Source: Coemansia sp. RSA 1804
Taxonomy: Eukaryota > Kickxellomycota > Kickxellomycetes > Kickxellales > Kickxellaceae
Assembly: GCA_027578815.1 (NCBI GenBank)
Contig: JANBTH010000179.1
Span: 1 to 28,657, forward strand
Direction: 5' to 3'
DNA length: 28,657 nt
In this document: positions 1 through 8,167 of the stretch, piece after piece
Layout: each line of letters begins with the position of its first letter
Position numbering within the stretch: the stretch's first letter is position 1
Notes under the pieces: model-generated
What the model saw: the letters and a program-made list of their open reading frames with translations, nothing else
Told to the model about the DNA's origin: nothing
The model's database searches: none
Translations under genes and position numbers: made by a program

Positions 1-107
1 GAAAATGGGGAGGAAGAATGGGTGGTTTTGATGCCAATGATCTGTTCATGTTGAAAGCAAGAAGCCCTTCCGCCCCCAAAGAAAGCAAGAAAACAAGAAA
101 GAAATAA
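1..107 (+). CDS. Possible 3' end of an unidentified plus-strand gene (partial)
   Basis: From base 3 to the TAA at 105-107 one frame is open to the window edge and encodes about 34 residues. It has a glycine-rich stretch (GGRMGGFDANDLFML) followed by a basic Ser/Pro/Lys tail ending in KKTRKK. The next 700 bases have no gene and look like 3' flank, which would fit two genes ending tail to tail with the mannosidase gene at 809. The segment is too short to name. It could be a chance open frame, since 34 codons are not significant in themselves. The composition (FDANDLF) looks more protein-like than the other two plus frames, which stop by bases 30 and 54. Low confidence. Confidence 0.3.
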   Translation, partial: KWGGRMGGFDANDLFMLKARSPSAPKESKKTRKK

Positions 108-808
108 GATCCATAAAGATCTGTCAAGCATTGGGGACTAGAGAGAGAAAATACGTGTTCCTCATGCACATGTAACGTAAAAAATTCCCCTGTCCCAAAA
201 AATAATATAATAAAACCGAACACTCCGATCTGCTTTTTCCCCAATTGTTCTCACCGGGCTCCGTAGAAATCGACCTAAATCGATCTGCCCCGCATTAGCA
301 AAAACGAAAACAAACACAATCACTATGGGTAAATGTAAGCCTAGTTCCAAAGTACAGTGAGAAAAGAAAGAGGGACCGAAGAGGAGAAGAATGCGTTTCC
401 GAAAACAAAGTCAGCAGTCTGTGTAGGAGGAAGCGAAAAGCAACCCAGACCATGGGATGCACGGCTTGCAGGATACTCGCAGATAACAAAAAAAGCAAAC
501 ACTTGGTGAGAAATCAAGCAGAAATGTGATAGCGAATAAAACACACAGCATGTGTAGCGGGGGACACAGTTTGCAGGCTTATTTTCGTTTAAGGGATGAG
601 AAGCTGCAACCTAAAATTATAAATAAAAAAGCTGTCGTAAAAGAAAGGCTAGGATTGTCAACGCAACAAGCTGCACGGAAGAATGCAACCTGACTGTGGA
701 AAGCCCAGATCGCTCTTATTTCACTCCTCACACAATACCTCTCGTCCCTGTTCTCTAAAAGAGTAACCGAAGAGCAAAAAAGCTTATTATATTTTCTGTG
801 ATCCCCGA
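108..808. other. Intergenic A/T-rich spacer, no gene seen
   Basis: About 700 bases between a possible plus-strand gene end and the stop of the minus-strand mannosidase gene. Open frames here are short and encode low-complexity, phenylalanine-rich or serine-rich strings with no recognisable motif. I see no tRNA-like fold or repeat. It probably holds the 3' untranslated regions of both flanking genes. Confidence 0.5.
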
Positions 809-3800
809 TCACCTTGGTGCAATTGAAAAGCGGTGAAGAGACTGCTCGCCCAGAACCAGTCGTGTATGGTTGTTGCCGACCATGCGTTCTGAACGCTGAC
901 GCTGCCACGCGCCAATAGTCCAGTCGCCGGGCTCTGCAGAATAAACATCCACACGTTGTTGTGGCCCAATGGCAAGTAGTCCTTGGAGGTTGACAATGCC
1001 CGATCCATGCTCGTCCACGCACCGCGGGTCCCCCGACAGAAGCTGTACGCGCGCATAGATATCCAGCGAGTTTCCACTTTTGCTGCTGCTGTTACTCTGC
1101 TGGCGCTGATGCTGGATGCCAACAAAACGCACACACCCGAGACCCACTGCACCTGATGCATCCTCTCCTGCAGCACCGAGGCCCGAATGTTCCACAAGCA
1201 GCGCATCAATGGCGGGGCCGTTAACATCTCCGTCTCCGAAAGCGGTCATGAGGAATGCAAGTGCCGGCGCATTGAGGGCAACGTTGGCCAGCGGACCCGA
1301 ATCCGCAGGCGATACTGCAGCACCGATGTCGACAAAGTGCGTGACGGTAGCCACCGAATCGTCAACCAGAGGCTGGTCCAGGCCGCGGTAGTCGTTGGCC
1401 GACAGACTGCGGTGCATGCCAACCTCCAGCGTGTTGGCGGCTACACATGTAGCACCTGTCGCCTGGCGCGAGTGCAGTGCCAGGCGTCCCGACGCCAGCG
1501 CAACATGCGACACAGCCGGATAGTAGTTGCCAGGCACAGGCGTCCACCGCTGGTACTGGCGCCGCACCACACCAACGCCGTCAAACATGTCAAAGGCGCA
1601 CTGGCGCGGCAGCATGCCACTGTCAGGCAGCGCAAAGTGTGCAACAATTTCGCGGTCAGCTTCTGCCTCCACCCTCACAGAAACCTCAACCACATTCGAC
1701 TGCCCAGCACACAAACGATACACCACGCTTGCGCTATTACCAACGCTCACCGACGCTGTATCGCAGACAGCACCGCCGGTTTCGACGCGGAACCCGCCAA
1801 TGCGCGCGCCATCTACCGCCAGTGGCCGCGACTGCCACGTTGGTGCCCCAAACAGCACAGCTACCACTGCCGCCGCCGCGCCATAGATAAAGAACACACA
1901 GAGACGTGCCCGAGCTCCTAGTACCGTTGCCGATACGTATCCAACCGCAAGTGCCACCGCTGCCAGCCCCGCTGAAGACAGGGCGCTGCCACCAGCCCAC
2001 TGGTTTAGCGCAGCAATGCTGGCAACCTGCTCCACGTAGTACACGAGCGCAAGCCCAACAGCCGCTCCTAGCAGAAGTGCCATTGGCGGCGACCGCAAAG
2101 CAGCAGCAGCTTTGTCCGGCTGGATCCGTCTCCTGCGTGCGGCAACCACGACGGCTGCACACAATCCGGCGCACAGACCACCACCAAACACGTAGAAGAC
2201 TATTGCGTACATCAGCATAAACGAGTGCATGATGTAGGCGCCCGACGACTGGACACGCGGGTTGACAAAGTACTGACGCAGTTGGTGCACTACAACCTCG
2301 CTGTGGTCCGTGCCACGCTGTATTTCCATGCGCACCGCAGAGCTGTCGCGATCCAAAGTCAGATGCACTCGCATTCCGTCCTTCTCCAGCTCAGCCTCTG
2401 TCAGAAGTGGTCCTGACGATGCTACCGCAGAGCGTGCGTCGCGGAGCATTGCCACCTTTCCGTGCTTGCGTACTGCTGCCGTCTCGTTGGCCAAAACAAA
2501 GTAGCGCCATCCAAGCGGCGGTACGTTGCGCGCAACAAAGTCAACCACAAACCCTGAGTCGTCTAGTGCTGGGCGCACTGCAACAGTGTCAACCGCACGA
2601 TGAGTTACTGCATCAACAAGCGCTGCATCCAGTGTTGGCACTCTCAGCCGCACAGTCTGATTCCGCGCGCTCAGATGGTGCGCGTTTGTCACAGCAACCA
2701 CCGCCGGCTGTGCAACATCAGCCACAGCCAGATGCGAGTTGTTGTCATTGTCATCGTCATTGTTGTCTGCTGTGTTGTATCCGGGTGCCACCTTCTCTAC
2801 CGTCTTTGCATTCTCAATCTCGCGCTCCATCCGCCCAGCCGCCGATCCATTGGACTCTGCCAGCGACAGCCGTAGCGCATGCTGTCCAACATGCATGGCA
2901 ACACGCCGTGCCGCACGCAGTCGCACCTCGTAGTCTTCAGCTGCACTACGCGAGCACGTTCCGGTGACAGCATCGTGGTGATATCCGATGGCCACTTGCT
3001 TGCGGCTGTACTCAAGACCGCGTTCCAGAACATCCCACTCAGCCGCTGACGCTGCCTCTTTGTCATCTCCGCTAAAGCGCGACTGCCGCACGCGCGCCAT
3101 TGCCACCAGCGCCTCAACATGCTGCACGGCCTGCTCGGCACTTCTGACTAGCCGCTTGAGCACCGGCCGTGACGTGTACAGCCCGCTCCAGTACTGCTCG
3201 TACGATTTGTCCTGGTACGGGTAAAAGTCGCCCCGATGCAGCCGTAGCTGTCTCTGCCCAGATCCTTCCTTCCTTCCTTCCTTATGTCCATTAAAAGTTA
3301 AACGTCCGTCAATCTGCGCAAGGTGCGGCCGAATTGCTGCCAGGTACTCCGATGGCGTAGAGTACTTCAGCGTCATGTCGCGCCATGCGTGTGTGCGGCT
3401 CTGCAGCGACCGCGATTCGTCTAAAATGCGATCCAGACAAGTAAACGCCCACGAAGCATTGGCGTAGCGGAAATCGTCGCCCATCATCACCAGCACATGC
3501 CCGTGGCCCGGGTACTGGCGGGTCTGGGTGCGCGCAAACCGCACCAGCTCATCGAGCAGTGCTGCTGCATTGCATGTAGCAGTGTTGTCAAAGTCAAAGT
3601 GTGCGTTGGGAGCTGCGTATCCTTTTGATAGGTAATGCGTCAGCAACGGCGGCGCCTGCGAATACGGTGCCTGCCACAGAAACTCGTAGTCTCCGTGCGC
3701 GGCAAACTCAAAGCGCGTGCGGTAGTCCATGCGTCCCATCAGGAGTGCATCGAAACCGGCGTTGGCCAGCAGGTGCGGCGTCACATGTGCGTGGCCAAAC

Positions 3801-4402
3801 GGATCGATCTGCCACCCAACGCGTGTGGTCGTGTTGAGCTCGTGCGCAACAAACCGCCGCCCAACATCAACAATTGCGTTGTGCGCCCACCACGTTGTCA
3901 AGCCCTCGTCGGGGCTGACGTAGGTGCCGCCAACGATCTCCCACTGTCCGCGCCCGATCAGCTCGCCCAGTGCGGCTCGCCATGTCAGCTCAGCGGCACT
4001 GCCCGGAAGCACGCCGTTTGCGCGGTCGCCCTCGTCGTCCATCCACATGTCAAGGAACGCAATGTCGCCCCACGTGAACTTGCGTGTCCGATCCATCCAC
4101 AATGCTGCCACCACGTTGCGCAGCACATGCCGCACCCAGCTCCGGTAGTACTGTCCAAAACTGTAGTTCCACCCGATGTCTGAATGACTGTGTGCCACGA
4201 TGTGCAGCGTCAGGTTGCCCGGTTTCTCGTTGTGCTGTCTGGCAAAGTCCCGATCCACCGCCGCCCCGGCCTCTCCGAGCCCTGCTGCCCACGACGGTTT
4301 GCCCCACGGAACCACCGCTTGGTTTGCCATCAGCAGCGCCCACACAACCACTGCCGCTAGAAGCACGCCGCCTCGTCTTATGAACCGCCGCGGTACTAGC
4401 AT
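809..4402 (-). CDS. GH38 alpha-mannosidase with internal membrane insert
   Basis: A 1197-residue class II alpha-mannosidase (glycoside hydrolase family 38, lysosomal/Golgi type) that trims mannose from N-glycans. Residues about 12-31 are a hydrophobic signal anchor preceded by arginines. Zinc and catalytic motifs are all visible: HSHSDIGW at 71-78 (ligands His73, Asp75), the nucleophile in GWQIDPFGH (Asp200), and GYHHDAVTGT around 474-481. The beta-sandwich half follows (QYFVNPRVQSSGAYI, later GNYYPAVSHV and MHRSLSANDYRGL). Between SGAYI and the next conserved strand lie about 145 extra residues with four hydrophobic helices (roughly 727-755, 773-790, 808-829, 833-853). A typical lysosomal enzyme is near 1000 residues. 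The ATG at 4402 is chosen over an in-frame ATG at 4504 because it places the basic residues just before the anchor. A CTTC repeat near 3267 encodes GHKEGRKEG. One uninterrupted exon. Confidence 0.93.
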   Translation of the reverse strand: MLVPRRFIRRGGVLLAAVVVWALLMANQAVVPWGKPSWAAGLGEAGAAVDRDFARQHNEKPGNLTLHIVAHSHSDIGWNYSFGQYYRSWVRHVLRNVVAALWMDRTRKFTWGDIAFLDMWMDDEGDRANGVLPGSAAELTWRAALGELIGRGQWEIVGGTYVSPDEGLTTWWAHNAIVDVGRRFVAHELNTTTRVGWQIDPFGHAHVTPHLLANAGFDALLMGRMDYRTRFEFAAHGDYEFLWQAPYSQAPPLLTHYLSKGYAAPNAHFDFDNTATCNAAALLDELVRFARTQTRQYPGHGHVLVMMGDDFRYANASWAFTCLDRILDESRSLQSRTHAWRDMTLKYSTPSEYLAAIRPHLAQIDGRLTFNGHKEGRKEGSGQRQLRLHRGDFYPYQDKSYEQYWSGLYTSRPVLKRLVRSAEQAVQHVEALVAMARVRQSRFSGDDKEAASAAEWDVLERGLEYSRKQVAIGYHHDAVTGTCSRSAAEDYEVRLRAARRVAMHVGQHALRLSLAESNGSAAGRMEREIENAKTVEKVAPGYNTADNNDDDNDNNSHLAVADVAQPAVVAVTNAHHLSARNQTVRLRVPTLDAALVDAVTHRAVDTVAVRPALDDSGFVVDFVARNVPPLGWRYFVLANETAAVRKHGKVAMLRDARSAVASSGPLLTEAELEKDGMRVHLTLDRDSSAVRMEIQRGTDHSEVVVHQLRQYFVNPRVQSSGAYIMHSFMLMYAIVFYVFGGGLCAGLCAAVVVAARRRRIQPDKAAAALRSPPMALLLGAAVGLALVYYVEQVASIAALNQWAGGSALSSAGLAAVALAVGYVSATVLGARARLCVFFIYGAAAAVVAVLFGAPTWQSRPLAVDGARIGGFRVETGGAVCDTASVSVGNSASVVYRLCAGQSNVVEVSVRVEAEADREIVAHFALPDSGMLPRQCAFDMFDGVGVVRRQYQRWTPVPGNYYPAVSHVALASGRLALHSRQATGATCVAANTLEVGMHRSLSANDYRGLDQPLVDDSVATVTHFVDIGAAVSPADSGPLANVALNAPALAFLMTAFGDGDVNGPAIDALLVEHSGLGAAGEDASGAVGLGCVRFVGIQHQRQQSNSSSKSGNSLDIYARVQLLSGDPRCVDEHGSGIVNLQGLLAIGPQQRVDVYSAEPGDWTIGAWQRQRSERMVGNNHTRLVLGEQSLHRFSIAPR
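3267..3283. repeat. (CTTC)n microsatellite inside the mannosidase coding region
   Basis: Four tandem CTTC units on the plus strand. They are read on the minus strand as a Lys/Glu/Gly-rich loop of the mannosidase around residues 373-381, near the middle of the catalytic half. Unit-number change would shift the frame, so the tract is a likely mutational hot spot. Confidence 0.8.
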
Positions 4403-4768
4403 GGATATTGTTTTTATGTTGCTTGTTTTTAATACTTGTAAATCCCCCTTTTCCCCCTTGCGTGTTCTTCCTTTTGAAGGAAATCGTAGTAGGGCGAATA
4501 CCAAACTCTGGCTTCTAGTGATCTACAATGTGGTGTAAAAGCAACCCCCCTATCTTGCATATATTTTCACTTCTTCTATAGAATATGTGCCAAAAAGAAA
4601 TCGCTGTCGGGCCCTCTATTCCCCTTTTTTCTTTCAACAAGAGTATTATAAAAAAGATGATTCTATCTAAAAAGGAAGAATGTTGTGATATAAAAGCACG
4701 CTGCAACAAGGCGGAGAAGGAGACAGAGGGTAGGGTGGGGAATGAAGAAAAAGGACTAGGAACAAAAA

Positions 4769-4788
4769 GAGAGAGAGAGAGAGAGAGG
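4769..4788. repeat. (GA)n dinucleotide repeat
   Basis: About ten uninterrupted AG units followed by GG, in the presumed promoter or 5' flank of the minus-strand mannosidase gene. On the coding strand it is a CT tract, which in fungal promoters often lies near transcription start sites. That role is inferred. Confidence 0.8.
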
Positions 4789-5250
4789 GTGACAACAAGC
4801 AAGCATCCTTGACAGACAAACAGAGAAAGAACGAAGGAAAGAATATATGAACTGTTGACAGAGTGAATGCACATCTTCTCTCTCTCCTTCTTTGCACCAC
4901 TTATCACAGCATACAGCCATTATTCAAATTGGGACATGGAACAATTGCTGTTTAAACGCTATCTGAGCCACGAGCAACAATGTACGCCTCCTCTTTGACC
5001 CACCAACCCCCCCCAAAACAACAGCAACAGAACAAAAAAAACCAGAAAAGAAAGCGGGAATGTGCGTTTGATTGATTGTTCAAAGATCATGGTTCTGCTA
5101 TATGTTTTTTCTATTTTGCTCATGGACATATAAAATACTAATAATAAATTTAAATGAAATGGAAATCAAGCCACATGCTTCCTATCGAACTGGATGTAGT
5201 GCTTTTTTTCTTGGCAACAATTCAGTTGATTCTTATTCACCAGATACATT

Positions 5251-5256
5251 TTTATT
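5251..5256 (-). terminator. Poly(A) signal of the PPR gene
   Basis: AATAAA on the minus strand, 11 bases beyond the TAG stop at 5267-5269. The extremely short distance suggests a short 3' untranslated region, or that a further signal downstream is used. Confidence 0.4.
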
Positions 5257-5266
5257 ACCACTAGCG

Positions 5267-6670
5267 CTACTGGAAAGAAAAGGTGCTCTGGTTCTCGGAT
5301 ATCCTAATACTCTCCTCCATCTCCGCAACCTTTTTACCAGCCGCCTCAAGCACCTTGGCCAACCCCCTAGGCACTTCGATGTTGTAATCCGCGGTCATAC
5401 TGCGCGCCAGATCGCTGCACTTGTTAAAGTCACGGAGCGCAGTTGTCTCGGTGATCATCAGCCTGAACGTCCTGACATCGGGCGCAATGCCATAGACATG
5501 CATTAGCTTCACGTACTGCTCGGCCTTTTCGAGATCCCAGTACTCTGCCAGCCACTTGATCATCGTGTGGAAGGTATCCATATTGGGAGCAATTCTTCTG
5601 TGACGTATCCGCCGTAGAGAACTCTTCTCGTCTTGAAGTAGCATCTGGGCAATCGCATCCGGACCAAGGGGAGAGGAGGAGGAAGAAGAGGCATCCGCAC
5701 CAGCAGTGTCCAGCCCAAGCATGTAGCCTAGGAACCGCTGCATATCGTCAACCAGACCATTCATCCCAAAGACATCCAGCATTGCGTTGAACGCGTAGAC
5801 GGTTGCGCCGCAGAGTCCAAAATCATCGCCCTTGGGCGTCTCCCAATACACCACCGAGTCGTCGTTAGCAGAGTAGCCGTCGGTTTCGTCGGCCCAGGTG
5901 CTCGTAGAAGTGCACGCAAAGGCAAAGACTCTCCTGGCCGCCTGCAGATCGCCAGTAAGCCCATGGAGTCTGATGATCAAGCACTGGGTAAACGAATTGG
6001 GCGGAATTCCGGAGGCCCGCATCTCGCCGACCAGAGCAAACGCCTGATCGTACTCCTTTGCGACCAGCTGGCACAGAATAAACGAGTTGTAGTTGGTGAC
6101 ATCGCGGGACACGCCGCTGAGCGCCATGTACTGCCAGATCTGCGTGGCCGCCATGATATCCCTGTTGGCCACAAACAGGCGAAGCAGACAGTTGATCTGC
6201 GCAGAAGATAGCACGTCCCCGGCCTGCGTCATCCTATCGAGAACCTTCCTCCCCATCGCGCACCGCTCATCAACCTGCTCCATCGTAAGCCCGTGCTGGT
6301 GCTTGACATCGAGCGCGTCTAGCATAATTGCGTTTGCGCGGGACATCTGCAGCCGCGCGCTGTTGGCCTCCGCCCGCGACACCACCGCGTTCATCACCTC
6401 GTGGTCGGTGCCGCTTGGTTCTCTGCTGTGCCGATCTGACAGTGCCTGGTACCATCGCCACGAGTCGCCGGGACTGCGGTTCCGTGTGCTGCGCTCCAGC
6501 ATCGTCACCAGTCGCTGGTTGCTGCCCGTCAGGTGCAGATCATCGTCATGCGCACCTGGCGCATACCTGGCCATGCGCTGCAGTCCGCGTCTGGGTTGCT
6601 GGACCCGGTAGCGCTGTGTACATTGTGTTAGCAAAGCCCTTTTGCTTGGGCGGGGCAGTCGACTAATCAT
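5267..6670 (-). CDS. Pentatricopeptide repeat (PPR) protein, probably mitochondrial
   Basis: A 467-residue helical-repeat protein. The N-terminus (MISRLPRPSKRALLTQ...) is rich in Arg/Lys, Leu and Ser and poor in acids, as mitochondrial targeting sequences are. PPR-type helix pairs are visible: INCLLRLFVANRDIMAATQIWQYM (about residues 159-182), the next unit NYNSFILCQLVAKEYDQAFALVGEM about 193-217, a unit starting NSFTQCLIIRLHGL, one with VYAFNAMLDVFGMNGLVDDM, and two C-terminal units (TFHTMIKWLAEYWDLEKAEQYVKLM and TFRLMITETTALRDF). PPR proteins of this class bind organelle RNA and act in its processing, stability or translation. The exact target cannot be read from sequence. A serine run follows about residue 325. 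Single exon; the first ATG is the only sensible start. I cannot assign it to a named yeast PPR gene. Confidence 0.85.
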   Translation of the reverse strand: MISRLPRPSKRALLTQCTQRYRVQQPRRGLQRMARYAPGAHDDDLHLTGSNQRLVTMLERSTRNRSPGDSWRWYQALSDRHSREPSGTDHEVMNAVVSRAEANSARLQMSRANAIMLDALDVKHQHGLTMEQVDERCAMGRKVLDRMTQAGDVLSSAQINCLLRLFVANRDIMAATQIWQYMALSGVSRDVTNYNSFILCQLVAKEYDQAFALVGEMRASGIPPNSFTQCLIIRLHGLTGDLQAARRVFAFACTSTSTWADETDGYSANDDSVVYWETPKGDDFGLCGATVYAFNAMLDVFGMNGLVDDMQRFLGYMLGLDTAGADASSSSSSPLGPDAIAQMLLQDEKSSLRRIRHRRIAPNMDTFHTMIKWLAEYWDLEKAEQYVKLMHVYGIAPDVRTFRLMITETTALRDFNKCSDLARSMTADYNIEVPRGLAKVLEAAGKKVAEMEESIRISENQSTFSFQ

Positions 6671-7071
6671 TTTTGATTTGAATTGACTGCGAATACCAGC
6701 ATTAACAAGACGAATCTATGGAGAGTGAATTTAGGAAGCGAGAGGATTGGCCAAACCCCAGCAACAACAACAACAAAAATATACAGCAAGTTTTAAAAAA
6801 ATAGCCAAGCACACTAGCAATAGAGAAAAGGAGAAAGGGCAAGATCTGTGGTGGTCTTGATAAAGAAATCCTATTTTCTGTCAGCCAGTCAAGCAGCAGC
6901 AAGCGCAGTGGAGAAAGTAGGGTTTAGACCGCTGTGATCAGCAAATCCAGAAAAAGGGGATATAAAAGGCGGGCAGGAATTAAGACAAGCGTTTATTAAG
7001 GTTGTTATATCAAGACGCAGAAAATGGGAAGATTAGAGCGCAGTCAATCTATAATGTAACAAGTGGGGAGG
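6671..7071. other. Spacer between PPR and PIG-Y-like genes
   Basis: The interval contains the 5' flank of the PPR gene and the 3' flank of the PIG-Y-like gene, both minus strand. AATAAA on the minus strand (plus 6992-6997) lies about 75 bases past the PIG-Y stop. A TATAAAA box on the plus strand at 6961 has no credible plus-strand gene after it. Nothing else is supported. Confidence 0.5.
6992..6997 (-). terminator. Poly(A) signal of the PIG-Y-like gene
   Basis: AATAAA on the minus strand about 75 bases downstream of the TAA stop at 7072-7074, a normal spacing for fungal 3' ends. Confidence 0.45.
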
Positions 7072-7854
7072 TTAGTTATGGCGGAAGAACTTCATGCCAA
7101 TCCAGTTCCAAAAGACGGCAAAGACAAAGGACAGCCCAGTGACGGGCATGAGCAGACAAAAGTAGCGATCATCCTTGACAGCATCAACGAAGGCGATTCC
7201 TGTGTAGGGCATGAACTTTGACACGACAAGGGAGTAGAATGCGGCAACGAACACCACAACCGTCAGCGCAAGCAGCGCGTACCCGAACATCGGCGTGGTG
7301 TCGGGATCATTTGCTGGAAGCCGGATCGGCTGGTTGCGCGTGTACCGCGGTGCCGCATAGAACTCGGGCCTTCGTAGTGGATCGATCAGATGTGCGCGGA
7401 ACAGCGACAGGTTGCCCGGCATCGACGATACCCGTTTAAGCAGCCCCACGCTGCCTCCGCCGTTATTATCGCTGCTGTTCTCCAGCGCAACAGACTCGGA
7501 AACCACGCTGGGTTCACGCAGCGCCTGCACACGCCACGGCGGGTCATACGCTCCATCGCCTACATGCGGCACAAGATCACCTGCTGGCGCTTCGGCATTA
7601 TCTGCAGAACGCCCTAGAAACGGCACACGTACAGGCAGGCGGCGCGCGTATCCTGCCAGCCTGCCCCGCTCAGCTGTGCTGCCACCACCGCCGGCTACTA
7701 CGGCTATGGAGGAGAAGGTGGAGCAGGTCTCGTTCTCTATCGTTGTATCTTCTGCCGCTTCCTTGTTAAGGCAGTCGTCGGCTGTGCCCGTCCTACTCGT
7801 CGTTAAGGTCAGCCTTCGTTTCCGTGGCAATATGGCATTCGTAAACGTACGCAT
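7072..7854 (-). CDS. PIGY: PIG-Y/Eri1-like subunit of GPI-GlcNAc transferase, with N-terminal extension
   Basis: A 260-residue protein whose last 72 residues match the whole length and layout of PIG-Y (about 71 residues in mammals). There is one hydrophobic helix (FGYALLALTVVVFVAAFY), a short polar loop with an acidic/aromatic DDRYFC, and a second helix ending in WNWIGMKFFRHN. This last motif corresponds to the conserved PIG-Y C-terminus (W-x-W-x-G-x-K-x-F-R-H-N). PIG-Y (Eri1 in yeast) is an ER membrane subunit of the complex that makes GlcNAc-PI, the first step of GPI-anchor synthesis. Residues 1-188 are a poorly conserved-looking extension with Thr/Ser, Gly and Arg-rich tracts. An internal Met at residue 189 (base 7290) would give a mammal-sized protein. 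The ATG at 7854 is preferred because the frame is open and GC-rich from there. The hydrophobic stretch before it (to 8046) looks like A/T-rich leader, not protein. Confidence 0.75.
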   Translation of the reverse strand: MRTFTNAILPRKRRLTLTTSRTGTADDCLNKEAAEDTTIENETCSTFSSIAVVAGGGGSTAERGRLAGYARRLPVRVPFLGRSADNAEAPAGDLVPHVGDGAYDPPWRVQALREPSVVSESVALENSSDNNGGGSVGLLKRVSSMPGNLSLFRAHLIDPLRRPEFYAAPRYTRNQPIRLPANDPDTTPMFGYALLALTVVVFVAAFYSLVVSKFMPYTGIAFVDAVKDDRYFCLLMPVTGLSFVFAVFWNWIGMKFFRHN

Positions 7855-8167
7855 CCTGGATGTCTTTGTAGCCGACCACCCCAAAAAAGAAAGGTGCGAG
7901 GGGTGAACTGTACACAGAAAAGAAAGAGCGAATGGAGGAGGACACGGAATTGAATAGGATGGGATGGTCGTGTGGAATGCAGATGCAAAAAAAAGAAAGG
8001 GGGGAGCTGGAGATTGCAAGACAGAAAAAGGTGAACAAGCAAACACTCGGGTCTTTTCTCTTTGTTACTTATGCACGATGAGCAAAGGTGGTAATTAGAC
8101 CTGGCGATCAGTTTTTTGCAGATCACGGACAACGAGTCTCAGACAAAGAAAAAAGAATGCTACTAGA
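7855..8167. other. Short spacer between PIG-Y-like gene and PUS7
   Basis: About 310 bases of A/G-rich sequence containing the 5' flank of the PIG-Y-like gene and the 3' flank of PUS7, both minus strand. Open frames on the minus strand here encode Phe/Ser/Pro-rich strings typical of translated pyrimidine tracts. No gene seen. Confidence 0.5.

Larger units (their letters stand above)
4403..5266. other. Spacer: mannosidase 5' flank and PPR gene 3' flank
   Basis: The interval contains the upstream region of the minus-strand mannosidase gene and the 3' flank of the PPR gene. An AATAAA signal on the minus strand (TTTATT on plus at 5251-5256) sits only about 11 bases beyond the PPR stop codon. There is a GA microsatellite near 4769 and several A/G-rich runs. 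No credible reading frame or RNA gene was seen. Confidence 0.5.

Noticed and set aside
1187..1921. 244-codon plus-strand frame opposite the mannosidase
   Set aside because: Shadow of a GC-rich gene on the other strand: Arg/His/Cys-rich with no motif.
6961..7055. Plus-strand TATAAAA box suggesting a promoter
   Set aside because: The only ATG frame after it is about ten codons, and the region is the 3' flank of a minus-strand gene.
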